The notes under the pieces are model-generated. The model worked only from the letters and a program-made list of their open reading frames with translations, did not search any database and was not told the DNA's origin. A program made the translations under genes and the position numbers. This document shows positions 53,101 through 62,100 of a DNA stretch of 64,000 nucleotides, piece after piece; positions within the stretch are counted from its first letter, which is position 1, and each line of letters opens with the position of its first letter. Source of the stretch: Candidatus Omnitrophota bacterium (GTDB taxonomy: Bacteria; Omnitrophota; Omnitrophia; Omnitrophales; JACROU01); the NCBI GenBank assembly GCA_029261035.1, contig JAJDCD010000012.1:94776-158775 (forward strand). The letters run 5' to 3'.

Positions 53101-56100
53101 GGCGATAGAGGCATAGGTTTCATAACTAGGCAAACCTGCCTTTCCTTGTATCTGTCTGTCAAAAATAGCTTGTTTAACCTGTGAGGCAGCTTCAGCAATT
53201 TGTTGCATCTCTTCCATAGCATTCCCTTCAAAGAAATCAAAAGCAGCAATTTTCGCAGCAACACCTTCGGAGTAACCAATGAAATTTTCTGGATCAAGCT
53301 CATTAAAACTAAGGATCTCACCAATCTTAACGTTATCTTTAAGGTTTGGAGAAATTCGATCTAAAATATTAAAACTATCAGCACTCAAGTTTGCACCTAT
53401 ATGCATATTAACCAAGGTGAATAGTTCATCTACAGAAATATTAGTTTCTTCAGCCATTGTCTTTAAATCACCGTAAGAAACAGTTGTCGCTGCAAGTAAC
53501 GGTCTAAGTGTTTCACTTAATTCAAAGGCATTAGTCCTACCAAGAGCTTCATGAATAAATTTCAAAGGAGAAGCATCCGCCCCCTTAAGAAGTACAAATC
53601 GAGAAACATCTTCCAATGAAGTGTTCTCTAAAATCTTACCCTCAGCATCTGTCAATTGAGCGTCCACAACCTCCATAGCATCAATCATTTGTCTCCAGTT
53701 TACTTCTGGATAAAGCATTCTTAAGATTGGAATTGCATGTGCTTGTGCTGCTACGTACTTCGCTGTATCACCTGCTTCTACATTACCTGCAATTTTTTCA
53801 GCTATTGTTAAGCCTCGGTTAACAATAGATTGAAGACTTACACTTTCGCCCAATGAAATCCTTTCTGTCACCGCTAAAGCTTCTTCTATCTGAAGTTTTA
53901 AAGGAGCACCTTCTTGAGCATCAAGCCACGCTGTACTTTGAGGCTTCGCTAAATACTCAACAAGCGCATTTCGATTATTACTTAAGGCTAGTCCTTTCAA
54001 GTCTTCTATTTTTAAACTTCTCAATAGCTTGGAGTTAACACTACTTAGCATATTCATAATTAAACGTGCTTGCTGCTGCTGTTCTAAATTCATTCCTTCA
54101 AAAAGACCTGTTACCGCCATAACTTCATTAAACTCTTCAGCACCTAATCCAAAACGTTCCATTTGAGAGGTTAAATCAAATACTGTCGCTGTTTCTCCAA
54201 TATCAGACAACGCATTCTTAACCTGCAAATAGGCCCCTGCTTTATAAACAGTGATATTCCCCACCTTAGCTAAACCATCTATTTCCCCAGCTTTAATTGA
54301 TTGGATCGCTGCAAGCATTGCATCCGCCTGGTCTCTTTGAGCAAAATTTAATATCGATACAATTGTCTTAGCATTAGCCCCACCAACATCAACACCATAA
54401 ATATCCATTAAACGAAGAAGGTCACTTGCTTTGAAATTTTGCAAATCATCCTGGAAGGAGATTGCGGTAAGCACCGATCTTAAAGACTCCGTTTCCGGCT
54501 TATCAGGAAAGCTATCTGCAAGTAATCGGACCATTCCCTGAGTTCCCAATTCGATTTCAGCTGTGATCAGTGCATTAATGGATGCCTCTGGAATCTGATT
54601 GTCTTTAAAGAAATTATTGATTTGATCAACTAAGATTAAACGATCTTGATCTAAGTTTGGAAATAAAGTCGCCGCCAAACCTGGCACCGCCTTAACATCA
54701 GAGAAAGTAGCTGTATTTAAATCTATATCCGCCAACTGTGTTGTGATATTTGCATCGGGAGCTAACTCTTGTAACGTTGTTTGATAAAAAGCCAAAGCTT
54801 CGTAAGGATTTTCTAATTGTTCTTGAGTCATATTACGGCTGGTGACTGCGGCTAAAGCTCCTGAGTATCCTAAATCAGGATGCAATGCCAAAAGTCCACG
54901 AGCTGCCGTTTCATTTCTTTCAAGGTCGAGTACCACTTCAGAGAAATTCCCCGTCGATAAATTAGTGACGATTCTCTGACGACTTTCTCCTTTACTTAAT
55001 AAAATAGCTCTTGCTAAGTAAACCTGATTCTCCGCATCCGCATATTCAAATTGACGTTGGGTGGTGTAGGTATCCATAACAAGACCCACATTGCTCAGCA
55101 AGAACTCCCTATAACCGGCTTCACTTCCGGAATCTTGTTGCATTTGATAAATCATATACTGAAGTTCTGTAATTCCTTCTGGAGAATCCCCCCTCAATTG
55201 ACCTATTTGGACAATAACTTCATCCACTTCATCCATATTTACAGTTTCTCCTGCTTCCAAACGAGTACTTAATGTTTTTAAGCGTCCAGCTAGAAGACTG
55301 AGTTCCGTTCCTTCATTGGCTCTCAAAGCATGTAGCCCCTGATCTCCATAAAGCGCCTCTTCGAATGCTGTTTGGATCGCACCCTCTTCGTCTCCATCCA
55401 ATATAAGTGCTGGAACACGAAGCAGGCTTTTAGCTCCCTGAACAGATCGAATAGCTACCTGAATATTGCGAGCATCATTCGCTCTGGATTGTGCTTGATG
55501 CGCTTCTTTTTGAGCTGCAGGAACTTCCGCGCTACGTTTATTCACACTGGAGGTTGTTGGACTTGTTTCTGACTTAGCTTGAGACTGAGTTGTTTTTAAG
55601 AGATCTGCAGGTTGCGCTTCATGTGCAAATTTTGAAAAGTACTCCGTGTGAGCAATTTTATTAAAAATATTAACAAACTCCGAAATGCCTTTAGCAGAAA
55701 ATAACCCCTGCCCAGCTGCTACTTCTGGCTTTGATGCCTCTCTGTTAAACTCAAGTCTTGAAGATAATTCTTTAGGGTTTAAGGATTCGATATGTTTTAG
55801 AAGTTCTGTACGTCCTTCTAAATTTAATACAGGGTTTCCTGCGGAGTCTGTTTTTCTTAAGATTTCATTGGCAATATTCACAAACTCTTCAGCGACACGT
55901 TCTACTTCATTTCTCAATGCTTCAATCGTTTCAACTCGTTCTTTAAAAATAATACTTTCTGCTTTTCCTTCACTGTTTCTAGAAATAGTGAAGTCTTGAA
56001 AACGTTCTACATGATTTGTTATATCTATTAACTCAGGGAAATGCTCTCTATTTTCTCGAACAAACTCTTCAAAAAATTCCTTTTCATATTTTTCTCTCGT

Positions 56101-59100
56101 GATAGGTTCTCTACCAGCTTCAACATCCAACTGTCTTCTATCTTTAAAGCTTTGTTCAAAATTGGTTTCTTTTTCACTAATCAAATCCCTGAGATTTGTA
56201 GACACTTCTTTTCCCTCAGTGGAACGAATAGAAAGTTCATGAGAAGTGACTTTCTCTAATCGGAGACGTGCATTTTCAATCAACGCTTTTGCTTCAGGGC
56301 TCGTTCCCGACTTCACTTGTAACTCAATCAAAAGCTTTGATGCCGAGTTCAGTGCCGCTTTCTTTGTTTGATCAAATAACTGTTTGCGATTAAATTTTCC
56401 TTGATTGTGTTGTGAAGCTTCAAAAAAGGCTTCAACCAACTTTGAACTCGAAACCCTATCTCCATTTGCAAGAATTTTTGACGTTTCACCTTTTACTCCA
56501 AGCCCCTTCTGACCTAGAACAATTACATCCATCGTTTGATATGTAGCCTTTCCAGTCAATGTACCTGAATTAAGTCCGACAGCTTCGTTAAAAATGGCTC
56601 TTTGTCGGCCTAAAGCTTGAATCACTCGGGTTGAACGACTTCCTTCTGAAGCGACAATTTCGATTTTGGCTCTTTGTGGGATTCGGGCATCAAACCCTGT
56701 GAAAGTTCTTGTAGTGAAGGTAACACCTGCTTCTTGCATCAAATAATCTTCTTTAGCTCTCTCGTAGAGCTCTTTCATAGCTTCGACAGGAGGAGCTCTT
56801 TCCCCGTTCGCTTCCGCCTTGGTTTGTAGCTCTAAAATAAATTCTGCTTCTGACTTAAAGGGTTCCGCTTCCTTCCATTTAACATGACTTAATTCCGCTA
56901 TTGCTTCACCCTTTGAATTAACTAGCTTTCCTTGCTGTTTACTTCTAACAAGATCTATAGACACCTCTTTCCCGTCCTTCAAAGTAACTTCCACGTTTCT
57001 TTTTCCTTTAGAAGTTAGTATTTCATTGGCTTTACCTGGTTCAAAAGTTCCTATTTTTTCTCCCTTAGGGCCTTCCAAGAAGTAGTTCCCATCTTTACCC
57101 TGAAAAATAAGGGCATTTTCATGAGATTCATTTCTAGATCTTACGGAAGATAAAAACTCAGAATATGCTACTTCTGCCTCTAACACAATAAGACGATCTC
57201 CCTTATGCTTTCCATTATTCAACTGCGACTCAACACGCCCTCCTTCTGCAACCCAATCTTTCAAACTACTGACTTTATCTACAATATTCAATCTTCTTGT
57301 TGGAACAGTTCCATCCGCTGAAAAACGATAAGGTAATGTACCATCTGTTGTTTTCCCTACTTTAATTCCAAATGCAACTGCTTGCAGATCTCTCACTTCA
57401 CCAATAGAACCTGACGCACCCGAAACATTACCTCCCAATTCATGGATTTTCCCTACAATATCCTGCATCACTGTTTTAATAGAAAGGTCATTAAAGGTAA
57501 TATTTTCGACATTGGGTTCAAAGCGAACACTTTCACCCTTACTTCGACTTTGAAGCGCAGATTCAAAACGAGAAGCATAAAGTTCATATGCCAAAGACTG
57601 CCCTGGATCACTGAACTGTCTATTTACCTCTGCCTTATCACTAAAAGGAACTGATTTTCCTGTTTTTACATTTTTGCTTAAAAGAACATTGCCGCCTTCC
57701 CCAATAAATTTTACTTCAACAACAGGAACTCCACTCTCACTCATAGTTTCTGTAATTTCTATTCTTTCAACTTTACCATGCTCAGCTTCAATTTTAGGAA
57801 GCTCTTTTGCTAATCCATTGAGCACACCATTGTTTGACCCTTCCAATGCTTCTACAAGGGTTTTTCGACTTTCTCCTTGCTCTGGCTTTGTTGAAGTTTC
57901 CATGGCTTCAAACGCTTCTTTAAACTCTTTTACCCCATCAATATAAGTAAATCCGCCTGGGCCTTCATGAAGTGCCGATGTTACTTGTGCTAATTTATTA
58001 ATGGCAGAACGAACCATTTTTACAGCAGCAGGCCCATCCCCACCTTTAATTAAAAATTCATAAAACTCTGTCTTATTTCCGAACTTCTCTCCACCAAACT
58101 CTCCTGGCTTATGGGTTTCTCCCATAAACTCACTACCTTTCTCAACAAATTTCTCATAAAAAGCTTCTGCAAATTCCTTTAGGGTACGGTCTGTAAAACG
58201 AGAGGATCCATCTGCTGTTTTTGTTACCACATCTGATCTTCCTAACACTTCCACAGACTCTACACCTTCTTTCGCTGCAGTTTCTTTAACTGAGAATGTT
58301 TCACGAAGAACATCAAAAACCTCCGAATAAGCTTCTGCTACAGCCTTGCCACCACCCTTCACATTCTGAACACCAAAGGCTTCCAAAACGCCTGTCTCTG
58401 ATAAGTCTAATAATCTCTTACTTCCTTTAGGACCTCCAGCTTGCTGAATCAAATCAGCTAACTCTGGCAATTGATGGATTTCATCAAATCGTACGTTTGA
58501 TTTCTCAAACAAAATTTCAAATGTCTCTATATCTTTCTTTGACGCATCCGCTTTAATATAAGCTAAAAACACCGCTTGAAGAACCTCTGGGCTTAAGACA
58601 ACAGCATCCGCTTCTTTAATACGCTCCAAACCTGTCTTCCCATCTTTAACTGTAGTTAATTCTGCAGAGTCCTTAATCATCTCAAATTTTACCCCATTTT
58701 CAGAAAAGAATTCTTTTAAAGCATCTTTATTAAAAGCCCCTTCCGTTTCTTTTAACAACTCTCTTGGTATGGACAATACATGTTTCTTATATTGAGGAAG
58801 TAACTTCGTTGATAACACTAAATCAATAGGAAACACCGTAGAAGTCTTACCGGCACCCGTACCAAACTCTACAGCATTTAACTTTCCAGAAAGAAGCTCT
58901 CCCACTTTAGCAAATTGTTCTGCTCTTAATGGGTATACTTTCCTTTCAAAAGACTCAACTATTTTATTTGCTTCACGAACAGTTACATTTGCTCCATCAA
59001 GAATAGTTTTAACTGCTTCGCTACCAGGCTGAAGTTTAATGTTATGTGTTGCTTCCAATTGAGAAATTAACTCAACCTCTGTCATCTCTCTAAAACGAAA

Positions 59101-62100
59101 TACTTTTCCTTCTTTAATTTTTGCCTCGATAGCATTTGCTCTTTGAGTAACCCACTGAGCTTCCGTCAACCCCTTTTCAGTAGGAAACGCTCCTTTCTCT
59201 CTAACATATTCCAACGCTTCAATACGAGCATCTGATTCTGCCATTTTTCTCGTTTCATTGTTCTGGGTTAATGTTTTTAATTCTTTCACTCTAGAAATAT
59301 TACTAACTAAATCTAAGTTTGTTGAAATATTTTCTAACTCAACTTTTTGTTTTTCAAGAGTAAGCCCTTCAAACTCTCTATTCCCTAAACTCTCAATCAA
59401 AATAAGCTCTTTCGCTTTAGCTTGAACATCTGCTCTTTTTAGCAAGTCTTTTAAATTAGCTTTTCTATCCGCTGGTTTCATCTCTTTAACTACTTCTTTA
59501 CCCAAAAACTCAACTAGCAACTCCGTTTCCTTGCTTTCTGAAATTTTTGTCAATTCAACCTTAGCCAACTCAGATTGACGCTTTGCAGGAGTCATTACAT
59601 CAAGAACTTCTTTACCTAATTTTTCTAATAAAATATCCTTAACTGCAGACTCTGTTAATTTAATATCAATACGCTGCCTGTTGGCTGACATTGCTTCAGC
59701 ATCCACACGTACACGAGTATATCCGCCTCCTTCTGATATCTCTTTTTCAATTCTTTGGCTCAACTCTTGAATTCTGAGCTCTGCTTCTGGAGATTTTTTT
59801 ATTTCGGCAATTTGAAGATCTATTTTTTCTGGAGACATTTCATTAATTTTCTCTCTCCCTAGAACTTCAACCAATGCGAGTTCTTTGGCCTTTGCTTGAA
59901 CCGTTGGAAGATCTCTGATTTTATTAAATTCTAAAGCTCTCTGACCTGAATCCATCTTACTCACACTATCTCTACCCAAACGTTCCACTAAAATTTCAAT
60001 AGAATGAGCCTCAAGAGCTGCTTCGGTATTTATTTTAGACAACTCTACCAAACGTTGTTCAGCACTTATTTGCTCAAACCGTTCTTTCCCCAAACTTTCA
60101 ATCAAAACCTCTCTTGTAGCTGATTCTTGAGGGCTTTTTTTACTCGTCAAACCTTCATGAAGTCGAGCTACGACATCCGCTGCCACATCCGCAATATATT
60201 CTTTACCACCCGCTTGTTCCAAGACATCTGTAGGCATTCTCTTAGCCACTTCAGCAATTGTAATTCGTATAGCTATTTCTCGAGCTATATCCGCTGGCGT
60301 AATAACCTCAGATCTCTTTTTATTTCCTAAGTTTTTGTCTGAAGCAATAAATTCCTTTTTAATTCCATTTTGCTCAATGATGATATCTGTAATATCTGTT
60401 CTCTCCTGAAGCTCTTTAAGTTTTTGAACACCTTCATTCAAACTTAAATCCTTCTCAAGATCCAAGCGTTTTTCAGCACCTTCTTCTTTGTAAGTAATAA
60501 TAACGGCCCCAGAACCCGGACGAATACCAGAGCCCACATTATTAAGCTCAACACTTAAAGCTTCAACATGTTTTGAACCCAACTCTAAGACACGAGACGC
60601 TCCATCAGGGCCTCTGTATTCAAAAAAGATTTGCCCTTCCGCTTCCATGCGGTCCAGAATTTCATTTCTCAATTTATCTACACGATTCACATCATGAAGT
60701 TTCCCTTCAGCTTGCGCTTGCTTATTCGCTAATTCAATTGCTTTGTTATTATTTATTTTCCTTCGGAAACTTTCGTTTAAAATCACATCTTTTAAAGATA
60801 CTTGAGTTGCAACACCTTCTCTTTTAGCTGTACCGTCTGCATTAAAATCTATTTTACCCTTATCATTACGAACTACTTGTGTCACTAAAATTTCCGAAGA
60901 GCTTGTTGGGTTCAATTTGATCAAAGCATCAAAAGCGGCTCCTTTTTCTAATTTTAAACTTCCAATATCTTCTCCGAAACGTTTTTTTAGCTTCGATTCT
61001 AAAACAGGATCTTTAGCCAAAACATCTTTCAACGACCTTCCTTCGATACTTGCTGTGAGAAGTTCAGACATGAGTTCAGCACTACCCCCCTCTTTACTTC
61101 TAACATTTATTGCTTCGGCCAAAACTTCTTGATAGGTATTACTCTTTATATCAGCTATAAATTCTTTGGCTATATTATCAATATTAGTTTTATATGCAGA
61201 TTCACTCATCGAGTTATTTACTAAGTCTTTTAAATGGGTAAGCTCCGAAGAACGAATATTTTGTTCAGCAAACTTACCTCTTACTTCAGAAACATTGACC
61301 TCTGGATTTTCTCTTTGCCTTTTGCTGACCTCTGCCTCTAGCCGAACCTCGTATTCTGCATTAGAAAGTTCTGTTTTCACTTTACCTGAATCATATTCTG
61401 TTTTCATTTCATTAAAACGTTTATTACTAACAATTTCTTTTCTAATACCATCTGGACCATGTTCTGCTGCATTTCTAATCGATTCATAACTGCCTAAAGC
61501 TTTTGCAGCCTCAGCAGGAGTTTTAGATTCAAGAACTCTACGCGTCAAACCTGGTTCTGCCGCTAATTTGAATTCTCCGCGAATTTTTGCAACGGATTTT
61601 AGGTTAGCGGGACCTGGAACCATAAACATCGCAATCGTCTGCAACGTACTTTGAAAATCACCCACTTCTTCCTTGTTCAATCCAATTAAATTTTTACCTG
61701 CCATCCACTCTAATAAACCGTAAGCACTTGCACTATTACCAAGCCCCAGCCATTTTCCAAGATCTTTTGATTTTTCTCCACCACCAATAAAATCAGTAAC
61801 CAATTCAAACATCAATAAGTTATCCATCGTTGCCATTGGACTCAAGAATGGGTGCATCACCGTTTGTCCTGCTTTTGCCAATAAACCTTTAAGACCTCCC
61901 GCTTCTAATGCTCCTTTAAAAAATCCTGCTTCTGCTCCAAATAATTTTTTTGCCAAGACTCCCTCTGAACCAGCAGCCCAACTTGTAAATTTACTAATCC
62001 CACTATTTTTACCAAATAACGCTTGAGTGGTTCCTTTAAAGAACCCTCCCGTTTCAGCTAAACTTTGTGTTAAGGTTGGCTTTCCAGCTGCACCACCCAC

